Below are positions 1 to 10,945 of a stretch of 33,172 bases of DNA, piece after piece. Within the stretch, counting starts at the first letter, position 1, and the number at the start of each line of letters is the position of its first letter. A model generated the notes under the pieces. That model searched no databases. It was given only the letters and a program-made list of their open reading frames with translations, and was not told the DNA's origin. The stretch is from Oppiella nova (taxonomy: Eukaryota; Arthropoda; Arachnida; Sarcoptiformes; Oppiidae), in NCBI GenBank assembly GCA_905397405.1, contig CAJPVJ010000142.1, positions 1 through 33,172 of the forward strand. The letters are read 5' to 3'. The translations under genes were made by a program, and so were the position numbers.

Positions 1-540
1 AAGCCATTCCAGAGATATTTAAATTATAGTCAGAAACAACATTTCTATACACCCCAATAATTGTTAATACATTATTTATATATGTAAACATAGATGATTA
101 TAATTTTGAATTATAATTAATACTTACATAAAACTGGTAAAATGTTTGATAGTTTTACCCAAAAATGTCAACTCCAATATATGTACTTGCGCATGTGTAT
201 TATTTAAGGTAAAAAAGCAATATTTTTGAACAGATTTCTATATAAAACTAAAAATATTACTCGATTTACATTAATATTATTGAATATTAAATATTATTAT
301 AAAATTATTGACAGCAACTTAATAAATACTAAAAATAAGCAAAACATTTAATATAATTTTATTTTTAAGTTACAATATTGCAACAACATACCACGAAAAG
401 TTGCTTATAGATGCAGATTTAACACATACGTAATATCAATTATAACTAAATAAATCACATTTATTAAATATAAAAATAATGAAACAATTATTTCTATATA
501 GTAAAGTATACAATATTAATATTACTTTTATTTAACTATC

Positions 541-860
541 ATACTTTATGCCAATTGTGCATGTTAGTATTTTACATATTATATATACTATAATACTTGT
601 AATCACCAAGTGCTATTTAAAACCCTTTCTTTCGTTAGTATTTATGGTAGCAATTGATATATTATTTAGATAATAATACATGAAAACCCGGTGTATAGTG
701 TATAATAAAAATATATACATGTGCCCCTCGTAATACTTGTTAAATTGCTAGACAATGTATGAATTATTAGTTCATTAATATTAAAAGTTATTATCTTTAT
801 TAATTTTTTTTTGTTTATTTTTATTAATATTAGGGTTTGTTACCATTATGTCAAATTTAT
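541..860 (-). pseudogene. Decayed 3' exons of the first membrane/helix gene
   Basis: On the minus strand, about 740-860 aligns by eye with the Asn-rich exon of the neighbouring copy (3040-3189), and about 541-690 aligns with the start of its last, membrane-encoding exon (2561-2958). The left versions contain in-frame stops, and the rest of the membrane exon is deleted. They lie downstream of the stop codon at 910 and are probably not translated. The remainder of 1-909 is AT-rich with no other gene visible. Confidence 0.55.
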
Positions 861-909
861 TATTTAGTTAAAAATTATTATAGATTATAATATAATCATT
901 CTGTAATAG

Positions 910-1996
910 TTAATAAACTTTATGTTGCAAATAATATTCCCACTTAAGTATTTTGCTTTCACAATAAATAATTGCCTTGTTATATTTATTATAAGTATCA
1001 TCATTTATACATGGATCACAATTAATAGCTTGGTGCAATAGCTTTACTTCTATTCTCAAGTTAATGGCGCTCAATTCAATTTGCCTATCACCATTATTTG
1101 ACATAGCTTGTACCCGGGTATCAATCGACTTTAGCATGTCCAAACACCGGTTGCTTAATGTGTCTCGGTATATTTCATTGTTGTCTGGCTTAAATACATT
1201 TGATAGTGTGTCATCAGTGGGGATATCTACATTATAAATAATTAAAATATTTAATCATGTTAGTTTATAAAGTGAATTTTCAAAAATGATAATTAAAATA
1301 ATTATTACCTTGCTCATTTTTGTGAAGTTTTACCCTGTCACGTGCCCACTTTTCCAATTTCTCAACACATGTCACTATTGGATGCCACTTGCCATGATCT
1401 TGACCAGAGTGTGCAAGGTCAATTATAACATCGTGAATGTCGTGATCCAAGTGTTCAACTTGATTTCGAACTCGATTTAATACAGCTATTTCACGAACTC
1501 TATCTTGCTCATTTAACTCATTGATTCTGTTACTATCTTGATCAATAATATTTATTACATTTTCACACCGGGCACTTAATCGTGCATATAAATTTTGTGA
1601 AAATATTTTGAACAAGTTAACAATATTGATAAGTACAGGTAGGTACACTAGAATAGGTAGGCAAATTAATAGTAAACTTAATCCACCATACTTAAATGCG
1701 GTAACTACCCCGAATATTTGAAAATATGAAATATAAACTAAGTATGGTAATAATAAGAAAGGTGAATTAATATAACAGCCTATCGCACCGAAAACGCTGG
1801 CACCCGTACCTAAGGAATGGGCCACGGTATAAAAATCACGCCACCCTTGCCGGTCCTTAGGCTTAAAATCAGAAAATTCACTGTTTTTAGCTACTAATAT
1901 TAGCAAGGGACATATTATAGTGCTAATAACACATACAAGGCAGCAATACTTTCCCAGGTATTTATAAAATACAGAGTTTTTGGGTTGATTATCCAT
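910..1996 (-). CDS. Multi-pass membrane protein with two spectrin-like helical repeats (copy 1)
   Basis: The family is not recognised. The model is two exons, 1309-1996 and 910-1226, joined across an 82-bp GT..AG intron in phase 1, giving 334 residues. Hydrophobic segments lie at about residues 16-36, 63-79, 80-100 and 107-129. They are followed by a helical block that starts at LSARCENVINIIDQD (about 139-153) and ends near EKLEKW. The second exon adds a second block of the same pattern, from NRCLDMLKSID to ILKWEYYLQ, so the soluble part looks like two diverged copies of one helical unit. Compared with the neighbouring copy, the Asn-rich linker and C-terminal membrane domain are missing because those exons have decayed at 541-860. 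The start ATG at 1996 directly precedes the membrane domain. Function is unknown; a membrane-anchored coiled protein is as far as the sequence goes. Confidence 0.55.
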
Positions 1997-1999
1997 AAT

Positions 2000-2560
2000 T
2001 ATTAATTAAACTAGCTATTTGATAAATATATTAAACCACTAGCAACAATCTAAGAAGATTATTTATATTTTAATATAACTTTAAATTAAAATTAAATATT
2101 TTATAAAAATGATAAAATGTTGGTAAAATATATTATACACAAAATGTGTAAACATTTCAAATGTCAACTAAAATATGTACTAGCGCATGTGTATTATTAA
2201 GGTTATAAAATTTAATATTAATTATTTTTAGCACAGAATTCTGTATATGATTTGTTTGTTATTTATATTAAATGCCAAAAATAGTACTAAATGTATATTA
2301 AATTATTAATATTAAATGTTATTATGAAATTATTGACAACATAATAATAAATACTAAAAATACTCATGACATTTAATATAACCTATTTATATTTTAATTT
2401 AATGCTACTAGAATATAAAATAATATATTATGTAACATTATGCTTTGAAAATTAAAACACATATTTTTAATGTATACACTATTGAGAATTTATTACAAAG
2501 TATAATTGATAATTAAATAAAATATGGTAATATTTAATAATAGCATCTAGTAAGACATTT
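2000..2560. other. AT-rich spacer between the tandem copies
   Basis: No open frame of note. About 2060-2440 is the counterpart of about 100-480, the far downstream flank of the left copy, so this is the duplicated 3' flank of the right-hand gene plus the upstream region of the left-hand gene. No promoter motif stands out beyond AT-richness. Confidence 0.5.
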
Positions 2561-3659
2561 TTATTCTGTTGCCTCATATACTAAATCCTTTATCATTTCA
2601 AAACTAAACCTTGCTGATAATCCAAAATACCCGCTTATTACAGCATAATACCATGCTAAAGAGCCCATAGTAGCAGTTTTACAACAAACAATTGCAATTA
2701 TAGCTAGATAAATCCAATACGGCAAATATAATAATAAATATGGCGACATTATAACATAAATACTTAATATGGAAACAATTATTCCTATACTAAAGCCTAC
2801 AATATAAATATTATTTGTTCCTAGATACTCTATGCCAATTGTACAAGTTAGTATAATACATATTATAAGTACTATAACACTGGTGGTCACCGAGTACCAT
2901 TTAAGACACGGTATGCATTTTCTCTCATAAGTGTTTAAGGTAATATTTGATAGATCATCTAGGTAATAAATAATAAATATTAGTTATAAACTAAAATCAT
3001 GTATATTCAATATTTTAAATTAAAAATAAATAAATATACTCATTGTAATATTTTGTGAATTACTAGGCTGTGTATTAATTAATGGTTCATTATTTAAATT
3101 ATTTATTATGATTAAATTGTTAGTAGATAATTCTTGGTTATTTTTATTATTATTATTGTTGTTTGTGAAAGTAGTGTCAAATTCATTATCTAGTAAGAAA
3201 TTAATATTAAACTACGTTAAATATTAATTTTAAAAAATATTTACCTTGTGCTAAATTTTCCCAATTATTAATTAAGTCAAAACATCTGTTTATTTCAATT
3301 GAACCTGGATCACTTAACTCGGATAGTGATTGTATACATTTAATTTAATAATTTAAATATTATATTTTATCAAATATTAATTAGTAAGTTACTCTAATAA
3401 TAAACTTACCATGTTCCACTTTCCAATTACTTGCCCATTTTTCAATATAATTAACACGTGATATAAATTTATTATGCTGTTTACTTTCAATGTTTACTTC
3501 ACGAATGTCATGCTGTAATTGCTCAATTTGTGTGCGCACATAATTTAACTGGGTAACTCCTAAACGTCTATCACTTTCATTCAACTCATTAACCCTATTA
3601 CTATCTTGGTCAATAAATGTTAGCACATTAGAGCATCGGGATTCTAAGTGTTCAAGCAT
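2561..3659 (-). CDS. Helical-repeat protein with C-terminal membrane domain (copy 2)
   Basis: This is a diverged tandem paralogue of the gene at 910-1996. Four exons fit with GT..AG borders, all introns in phase 1: 3410-3659, 3245-3304, 3040-3189 and 2561-2958, giving 285 residues. Exon 1 encodes the helical unit (RCSNVLTFIDQDSNRVNELNE to IEKWASNW). Exon 2 is a shortened second unit (NRCFDLINNWENLAQ), exon 3 is an Asn-rich linker, and exon 4 has a Cys pair (KCIPCLKWYS) and about three membrane segments ending GLSARFSFEMIKDL. That ending resembles the LSARCENVI that follows the N-terminal membrane domain of copy 1, so the same membrane module appears at opposite ends of the two proteins. The N-terminal membrane part is absent here: an in-frame stop lies just upstream of the ATG at 3659. 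The start and exon 2 acceptor are the least certain parts. Confidence 0.5.
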
Positions 3660-4172
3660 GTTTAAATTGTTTTGATATTGTTAACGTATTTAATATACAT
3701 TCACTACAATTTTTAAATAACACTATCGTAAAATGCGCTATGTCAATTTATAAAGGTAACACAAACAATAAGATTATTTATATATTTATTGATTGCTTAC
3801 ATTTTTTGATTGTTTATTATATGTATTCACAACATAAATTAATGATTTATTTATTAATTTACTTATGTTTTAACAAACTGTATTATTATTATTCACTAAA
3901 TAATTAATTTTAATATTAATTTACAAAATAGTTTTGATATAATTTTAAAAATACATATTATAAATAATCTAAATCTAATAATATTTTTAACATTAATTGA
4001 GAATATTCTTATAATAAAAATTTTATTCATTAATATAAACTTTTTGAATGTTACATTAAATAATCAATACTTATTTGTACATGCGCTTTATTCAAACATG
4101 TTATATCATGTAGGTTGCATAAATAATAAGTGTATTTTGAGTGTATTTGTTACAAATTATATTGATAATGAG
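3660..4172. other. AT-rich spacer, no gene seen
   Basis: About 3680-3790 still resembles the upstream flank of copy 1 (the AAGATTATTTATAT block). The rest is low-complexity AT sequence. The short frame at 4044-4247 ends inside the direct repeat and has no family features. Confidence 0.45.
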
Positions 4173-4535
4173 CTACGATGCACATTCCTATTAATCCGGG
4201 CCACACTAACAGTTACAATTCAGTTAAAATATTGTACATATTACTAAATTTGTTACAACGCTAGTTTTTATTGTCTCATTATAAACTTAAGTGATTTAAA
4301 ATGAATTTTTAATTAAAGTGTAAATAGTATTCTAAAATAATTTATTAGCCAATCATAAATACAAAATTTATGAATAATATAATGTATATCCTTGATTTGT
4401 TTAGCATAGATCTTTGTGCCAACACATATGATTAAAAATTAATTTACACTTTAATACATTAATACCCTGTTAAAGTGACTATAAAGTTTATAATGATAAA
4501 GTAAAAACTAGTGTTGCGACTAATATAATAAAATG
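4173..4535. repeat. 363-bp direct repeat, copy 1, ending at an N
   Basis: Nearly identical to 6090-6452 at an offset of 1917 bp (I see one difference near the start). The copy runs exactly up to the single N at 4536 and its similarity stops there. A 14-bp inverted pair, ATTAAAGTGTAAAT and ATTTACACTTTAAT, lies inside each copy about 125 bp apart. The arrangement suggests either a real duplication or a contig end placed twice. Confidence 0.85.
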
Positions 4536-4536
4536 N
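4536..4536. other. Single N: assembly join
   Basis: One undetermined base. The sequence to its left is duplicated at 6090-6452, while the sequence to its right (ATTGGGTTGGGC...) is unique in the window. Treat the order and distance across it with caution. Confidence 0.8.
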
Positions 4537-5318
4537 ATTGGGTTGGGCTTTAATAATGTTTTCATTTATACTTTATATGACTGCTAGTGTTAATTATGAA
4601 GCTAAGAAAACATATAAATTAACAAACACTTATGTTAGTTCAAAATAAAAAACAACTTTACAACAATGTTAAGGATCATTATGTTTCATATTTAATGTAA
4701 AGTTAAATTCCATTTATATCCATTGTAACATACGGCACGTTTAGATAATTAATAATGATCATTATGTTAAATAATAAATTCGATATTTTTAATTTAATTT
4801 AATTAATTTGATCTATACATACATACCTGTGCTGGGAATGTAAAGCCAGGATTATGAATTGCATATGAATTTAAAGATGTTTTATTGCGAGTAAAGTATA
4901 AAAGTTAAAATGAAAAATCTTTAAATTCATATTCAATCCATAATCCAGGGTTTGTTTCGAGAAAAGGAAAGGTATGAAAAATGGAAAAACTATATTTTTG
5001 GATTATTATTTTTATTTGATCTAGTTTACGAGTAAATTACAATGTAAAAACTTTAAACAATGTTTGAAATACATGAGATATATGTTTAACATTTTTCATT
5101 TAATGTTGTAATGAAAATAAAATATTTAATTTAATTAAATTAATTTAAATATTTAATATGAATAATATAATATGGAATTTAATAAAAAAATATTATAATA
5201 TAATATCATAAGTTAACAACATATTTAACTTAAATGTTATGTAAATCTAATTTACCTAACAAATAAAATATATAATTTTTTTAAAAAATTATATAAATTT
5301 TACTATTTATGTATAAAT
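4537..5318. other. AT-rich upstream region of the chemoreceptor-like gene
   Basis: No coding region is visible. It contains the foldback at 4846-4950, runs of AATTTAAT-type palindromes near 5110-5160, and a short A/T hairpin (ATAATTTTTTT / AAAAAATTAT) at about 5273-5293 just before the gene. Promoter elements cannot be singled out. Confidence 0.4.
4846..4950. repeat. Foldback / MITE-like element of about 105 bp
   Basis: The left arm 4846-4878 and right arm 4918-4950 are inverted copies of about 33 bp with three or four mismatches. Both arms share GGATTATG and then ATATGAATTTAAAGAT. The loop is about 39 bp. It has no coding capacity. It may be a small non-autonomous DNA transposon; clear target-site duplications are not evident. 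Confidence 0.65.
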
Positions 5319-6164
5319 ATGCTTGATCAAAATCATAAATTGCCGACTAAATTAATTACACAAACTGCAGCATCACAATTATATAAAATTGGCATTTTTA
5401 TTAACCATGATCATATTATTAATAAGAGTTATATTTATAATCCATATGTAATTCAAGCGATTCAGTGGTTGTTTGTTATCAAAACTATTATTGCATTTAT
5501 TGTACCTGATAAATGGCAAATTACCTTTATCATGTTTGGCAGCTTCTCATACCTTATGAAAACTGTAAAACTGTTTGATATAATGTTAATGTTATTCACA
5601 TTAGTAACCGGGGTAAATCATATCATATTTTTCTACACCTATAAACTTGGCATAAAACCTACATTTATGAACATTTTCGATATGCTGTCCGGGAAGGTAT
5701 GTCCAGTAGATGTTGGACTTACAGACACTGATTTTATACAATTATTTGCTAAGAGATCGCAAAATATTTTTAAAGTATGTCACTTTATAACTGATAAGAC
5801 AATCATATTGACCACAATATTCTGGTCCACTTTATATCTCAAGAATTGTACTATAGTTGAGATGATATGCTATGGCATACCAAATGTCATTCATTCATCC
5901 CTAGCCATTGCCAATAACTTAAACCTAAATGTATGGCTTTTGGTTTACTTATATCTCACGTGTTATTGTCTTAAATACAAAATTCATGTAATCAATGGAC
6001 AAGGTATATATAAATCAAAACATTACTGCAAACTACATCTCATGCAATGTATGCGTTCATTGACTTCAATATACGCTGAGATTAATGACCTACGATGCAC
6101 ATTCATATTAATCCGGGCCACACTAACAGTTACAATTCAGTTAAAATATTGTACATATTACTAA
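5319..6164 (+). CDS. 7TM gustatory-receptor-like protein, C-terminus replaced by repeat
   Basis: The open frame has 281 residues. Hydrophobic segments lie at about 43-61, 84-105, 161-175 and 203-218. The N-terminus YKIGIFINHDHIIN and the last loop (MRSLTSIYAEIND) have the look of insect/mite gustatory-type chemoreceptors, where a membrane-proximal helix precedes the final membrane segment. The family's C-terminal membrane helix and TYhhhhhQF signature are missing. From residue 258 onward (LRCTFILIRATLT...) the frame reads into the 363-bp direct repeat and stops. The gene is therefore a truncated copy, or its last exon is displaced by the repeat or by a misassembly. No introns are needed up to that point. 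The family call rests on architecture and overall feel, not on an alignment; another multi-pass membrane family is possible. Confidence 0.5.
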   Translation: MLDQNHKLPTKLITQTAASQLYKIGIFINHDHIINKSYIYNPYVIQAIQWLFVIKTIIAFIVPDKWQITFIMFGSFSYLMKTVKLFDIMLMLFTLVTGVNHIIFFYTYKLGIKPTFMNIFDMLSGKVCPVDVGLTDTDFIQLFAKRSQNIFKVCHFITDKTIILTTIFWSTLYLKNCTIVEMICYGIPNVIHSSLAIANNLNLNVWLLVYLYLTCYCLKYKIHVINGQGIYKSKHYCKLHLMQCMRSLTSIYAEINDLRCTFILIRATLTVTIQLKYCTYY

Positions 6165-6452
6165 ATTTGTTACAACGCTAGTTTTTATTGTCTCATTATA
6201 AACTTAAGTGATTTAAAATGAATTTTTAATTAAAGTGTAAATAGTATTCTAAAATAATTTATTAGCCAATCATAAATACAAAATTTATGAATAATATAAT
6301 GTATATCCTTGATTTGTTTAGCATAGATCTTTGTGCCAACACATATGATTAAAAATTAATTTACACTTTAATACATTAATACCCTGTTAAAGTGACTATA
6401 AAGTTTATAATGATAAAGTAAAAACTAGTGTTGCGACTAATATAATAAAATG
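6090..6452. repeat. 363-bp direct repeat, copy 2
   Basis: Matches 4173-4535 almost base for base. Here it follows directly on the chemoreceptor-like coding region, with the boundary at about CTACGATGCAC, and continues into unique sequence (CCAAAGTTGTTTAAAC...). The repeat supplies the last 24 codons and stop codon of the upstream frame. Confidence 0.85.
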
Positions 6453-6780
6453 CCAAAGTTGTTTAAACACTATTGTGGCCCCAAATGGCTCGAGTGTGCA
6501 TCGAAGATAATGAGGGTTACTGTTGCTGATAACTTGATTGTTTAAATGTTTTTAAAAATTAAACATTTAATTGAAAATTAAATTATCAATGTTAGTGCAT
6601 TTTGTAAACTATAATTTTATAACAGCGTTTCATTTTAAACAGTTTATTCTGTCTGATTAACTTATTATATAAAATTTAATTAACTTATAGTGTTATAATA
6701 ATTTAGTAATTTACTTTTTAAATCAATAATTTAATTATTATATACTTTTAAACTGTATATTTTTTTTGTAATCATACAAA
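6453..6780. other. Upstream region of the three-propeller gene
   Basis: AT-rich non-coding stretch ahead of the ATG at 6781. It contains one less AT-rich patch (about 6470-6530) and several TTTAAAT/ATTTAAT runs. No RNA gene or clear promoter motif is recognised. Confidence 0.35.
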
Positions 6781-9700
6781 ATGTTAGTATATTATTTATT
6801 GATTTCTATATTTATTTTGTCTACCAGTGCTAAAGAGTTTTCTATTGTGTTTAATAAAAATAATAATGAAATTAATTATAATTTTAATGAAATTCATGCG
6901 TTCAACAAAAATCCGGCAAAAGTGTACTGGGTTGATTATAAGATTAAAAGTTTTGACATAAATATGCGCAAGCAATATATGGTCTGGAACAGTGAATATA
7001 ATTCCCGTTATAACATATATCCGACATTTATTGCCAAATTTAACACGTTAACTGATCTTGTTTGCAATAAAACCAAGCTGGATATAATAAAACAATGGAC
7101 GATTGATGATCAGTAAGGTCGGATTATGCACATGGCTATCGACTGGATACACGATTTAATATTCTATTTTAATGATACAAATATTAATGCGATCCACGCG
7201 GACAACCCTGTAGTGAGCTACCCGGTGACTCATAATCAGTATAAAAAATATCAACGTAATGTTATTTGGGGAAATGACCTAGATTATACACTATACACGG
7301 GTCAAATTGTGGTCAACCCTTTCGAGGGATTTATAGTGTGGTCCGAGTATTACAAATACAACGGAACGGGAGTTATCAGGAAATGTAGTCACGACGGGTC
7401 CGATCATAAAATACTAGTCTATCGTGATGTAAGAGCACCAGTATGTGTAGCAATAAATTACCATATTGAGAAAATTTTGTGGATCGACAATGAGCTTAAT
7501 TCGTTATCGTCTATCGACTACTTCGGAAATAATAGGAAAACGTTAAAAGTTTCGAAACTACTGTTCAGTGATTGCCAGACAATGGATGTGTTTAACGGTT
7601 CAATATACTGGTCGACCTTTAAAGGGAACGACATCTATATGATTGTTTCGTATGCTTATAATATGGAGGTTACCATAGAAACAACTGGTGGACAAACGGG
7701 TATTTATATGCATAATAATAAGATATTTTGACATGTCAATTATTTAGTTTTATGTGTTAAATAATAATTATTTTTATTTTTGATCTAGATGTTTAAAAAT
7801 TATTATAATTCTTTATTTATAATTTTTAAAATTTTTAAATTTTATTAATTAGCAACATGGTATGTTTAGACATGTAATAAAAATTAAACTGGTTAGAATT
7901 ACACTTTTAAAAATAAATATATAAATAATTGCCAAGTAACAAATATTTTTAAAAATCCCCTTTTGCTTAGGTATCGTAAAAATTATTGATCCTACTAAAC
8001 AACATCAAGGTAATAATTACTGTCTAAACAACACGTGCGAGCACATGTGCGTCCCAAACGGAAAACACGGCTACCGGTGCCTATGTTCACCCATTGAGAC
8101 TATGGGTCCCTGTAGTGCACCCGACATTAACATACCGTCACCTCCAGGCATACCACATATGACACAAAACACGACCGCATTATTGGCTTTGATGTCAAGC
8201 GCTGACCCGTTATTACTGTTTACGTCCGACAAAAGGGATGTAAGACTCGCCAAACTGCCCGTCAATGTCAATGACTCCATAAATTACGTCGACTCAGACT
8301 TTCTACAAACAAGCAATCAGTTTATGTATGACCTGGGTTATAGTCTACATGGAAATTATATGATAACCATTAGGTCGCGATCAAGATTTTCATTAAATGT
8401 CGAGCCAATTGTGGACTACCAGCCCAATGACCCTGGCATAACTCGTGATAAATATGGTATTTATTATATTAAACCAGATAGCAAGTCATTGGCATTGGAT
8501 TGGGTCCATAATATACTGTACCTCCCGGTGTGCGATACAAAATGTAATCAAAAGGGTATATATGCCATAAATATAACGGCTCCCATAAAACGCCTGTTCC
8601 CAGTGGTTATGAGAAATGATTGTCGTATCCAAGATATACGTGTGGATCCATTGGAGTCAATACTAATATGGAGTGAATATTATATGATCCGAATTCTCAT
8701 GATAGTCCTAGATATAAAAGTAATATTTATAGGTAATTGTAGTAAGATGATAATAATAAAAATATTTTTTAAAGTTGAATTTATTATACTAGGTTAAAAT
8801 ACTAGTAAATTCAGAGTATGTTAAGCGAAACACCATGAATATCGATATAAATACAAAACCGATTTATTGGATTAGCAAGCAAGACTCGAATGACATGGAT
8901 CTACTTTATTTTAGAAACTACATTGGTGATATCAACGATCAAGTAATATCCGTAAAGTGTCAATTAAGCATGGGCTATATTAGTGACACAGATATATACG
9001 GTGATTATTTATATTGGTCGGGTGATAAAAACAAACAAAATATTTATCGAGTAAATTACAACGGTAATATTTAATTTTTTAAAACATAAATTACGTTGGT
9101 TAATTATGTTTTCCAAATTAGATTCTTTAAATAAAACACCGGAAGTGGAACTGGTTTTGGAATCATCGGTTCAAATAAGGTCATTCAAAATTGTCCATAA
9201 ATCACGTCAACCTACCGGTGCCAATAAATGTGTAGTTATGTCGCACGAATGGTCGAAAATATGTCTGCCCTCTAGCGATAGTCACAGGAACTACACTTTA
9301 ATTGATATACAAACCGACAGGTGTAGTAGTTTTATTCAGGATAATACTGTGACAACTCCTATACCTCCAGTTCCCACAACTAGTGTTGCTACCACTAGTA
9401 AAACACCAGTTAGTGTGCTGGATAATAAATCTAAATTACTGTGGGTATGGGCAAATAAAGTTATATATTATAGTCAGGTATTAGAGAATTTAACAAATAA
9501 TAACTATATTAAAGCAAATTACCTTGTTCAAAGTCACGAATGGATTAGTGACCTAGATTATAATTATAAAGAAAATTATATGATCTGGCTACAAAACAGC
9601 ACCGACAACGAGTTTTCATTATTTGTTGGTCCCATTGATAAGACTAAAGCATCGAGATATAAGTATGGTGACCAGGTTATTAATTTAAATTAATTGTTAT

Positions 9701-10585
9701 TTAAAATAAGAATCCTTATTTATTTTAGTTTAACTCAAAACTATATAACCAAGACACAAAAATCCGTACATTTAACTTACGATTGGATACACGACCTAGT
9801 TTACCTTTCTGTTTCTAATGGCATACTAGTGATATCTATTGGTAATTTTATTTATGACTATCAAGTGGTCACTCATAATGAAACCCAAGGAGGTGTGGCT
9901 ATTGATCCGGTAGAGGGAGTCCTAGTTTGGTCTCACTGGCGACATAACTCGCGATTTAATCATTACCGAGGTACTATTATGAGTGCTAATCAGGATGGGT
10001 CACAAATACAGGTCATTTAAATTTAAATGTTAACACATTTTAAAAACTAAATATAATATGTGGTCACCCTATTTACAGGTACTATATGACGATACGAGAA
10101 CTCCTACTACGCTAACACTCAACATAAATGATCAAGTTGTTTATTGGATTGACACAAATTACTTTACGCTAAATTCGATCAACTATTCCGGAGATAATTA
10201 TAGGGAACTCCTAATAAGTCGTCCAGTATTTGGTTCCGCATTTTCGATGGATATAATCGGAAAACACATTTATTGGACCCAATCTGGACGGGAGATATAC
10301 TGGACAGATGGCAACTCTACCAAATCATTTTTATCATGGTCATCCACTATCGGGAGCATAAAGGTGCTGGATATTAATAAACAAATTAATGGTCATAATA
10401 GATGTATAAATCATAACTGTTCACAACTCTTCCTACCGGTCCAAAAGACCTACCGGTGCATAGGCACTGAAATTAAGGGAACTGTATTTTTATATTCAAA
10501 TGCTACGCTGAATAATGCTAATTATGTGAATGAGGGCCTAATCTCAATAATTATCATGATAATTATTAATATAATGTTATTTTAA
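6781..10585 (+). CDS. Secreted protein with three LDL-receptor YWTD propellers; one in-frame stop
   Basis: Six exons fit GT..AG borders with all phases matching: 6781-7699, 7971-8732, 8806-9063, 9122-9662, 9729-10011 and 10079-10585, giving 1090 codons. A signal peptide (MLVYYLLISIFILSTSA) leads into propeller 1 (blade motifs MAIDWIHDL, GFIVWSEYY, KILWID, SIYWST). An EGF-like module follows (CLNNTCEHMCVPNGKHGYRC), then propeller 2 (LALDWVHNILYL, SILIWSEYY, PIYWI, YLYWSG), a decayed EGF and Thr/Pro linker, then propeller 3 (YDWIHDLVYL, GVLVWSHW, VVYWID, HIYWT). It ends in a last Cys-rich stretch and a hydrophobic tail (residues about 1072-1089). Family role: extracellular ligand binding. Oddities: TAA at 7114-7116 interrupts propeller 1 in frame, and at 8684-8732 the conserved blade peptide sits in another frame. 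The gene is either a recent pseudogene or carries a polymorphic stop. The paralogue at 19376-20461 has one propeller. Confidence 0.7.
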
Positions 10586-10870
10586 AAATATAAATGGCAA
10601 GATTATAAAAATTGTCGAGCCTGAATATAATAAATTTCTAAATAAAATTAAAATTTGTGAAGGTAAAAATCAAAATTTTATTATATTTAATAAAATAAAC
10701 ATTTGTGATACATGCTAAATAAAATGTATAAAATCAATGTTACGAGCATTTAAATTCACTTTGTATAATTAATTTTAAACATTATCTTAACTACAAATGC
10801 GTATATTTAGATTAATTTTGTAAAATGTTTTATAAAGTGTAACTAAAAAGTAATTTGAAATTTATTTTAC
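10586..10870. other. 3' flank of the propeller gene
   Basis: AT-rich spacer. AATAAA-type hexamers near 10640 and 10690 could serve for polyadenylation of the upstream gene. Nothing else is recognised. Confidence 0.35.
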
Positions 10871-10932
10871 ATTTACCGTCTGTACGTTTACGTTCAAAAA
10901 AGTTAAAACTAAATTACTTTAAGTTAAATTCA
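10871..10932 (+). promoter_or_regulatory. Conserved promoter/5'UTR block of secreted gene E1
   Basis: The block contains CCGTCTGTACG, then an A-rich run and AAACTAAATTACTT, ending shortly before the ATG at 10946. The same order of motifs (CCGTCTGGACTTTCA ... AACTAAATTACTT) occurs at 14331 and 16991. In all three genes it begins 65-70 bp upstream of the start codon, so it is probably the core promoter or 5' leader that was duplicated with the genes. Confidence 0.55.
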
Positions 10933-10945
10933 ATTGAGGCCAACA

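Larger units (their letters stand above)
1..3750. repeat. Tandem segmental duplication carrying the two membrane/helix genes
   Basis: Two diverged copies lie in the same orientation. Positions about 100-480 resemble about 2060-2440, sharing for example the GCGCATGTGTATTATT block and the ATTATTGACA block. Positions about 541-860 resemble about 2821-3195. The coding parts 1309-1996 and 3410-3659 are also alike. The left copy lacks roughly 300 bp that correspond to 2440-2820, which is the end of the last exon of the right copy. The right copy lacks the segment that encodes the N-terminal membrane domain of the left copy. Confidence 0.75.

Noticed and set aside
1286-1480. Plus-strand open frame of 64 codons
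   Set aside because: Antisense shadow of the membrane/helix gene exon at 1309-1996; no features of its own.
4044-4247. Plus-strand open frame of 67 codons
   Set aside because: Its second half is the 363-bp repeat also read at the end of the chemoreceptor-like gene; the first half has no homology to that gene or any motif.
8071-8280. Minus-strand frame inside the propeller gene
   Set aside because: Antisense of the EGF/propeller 2 exon.
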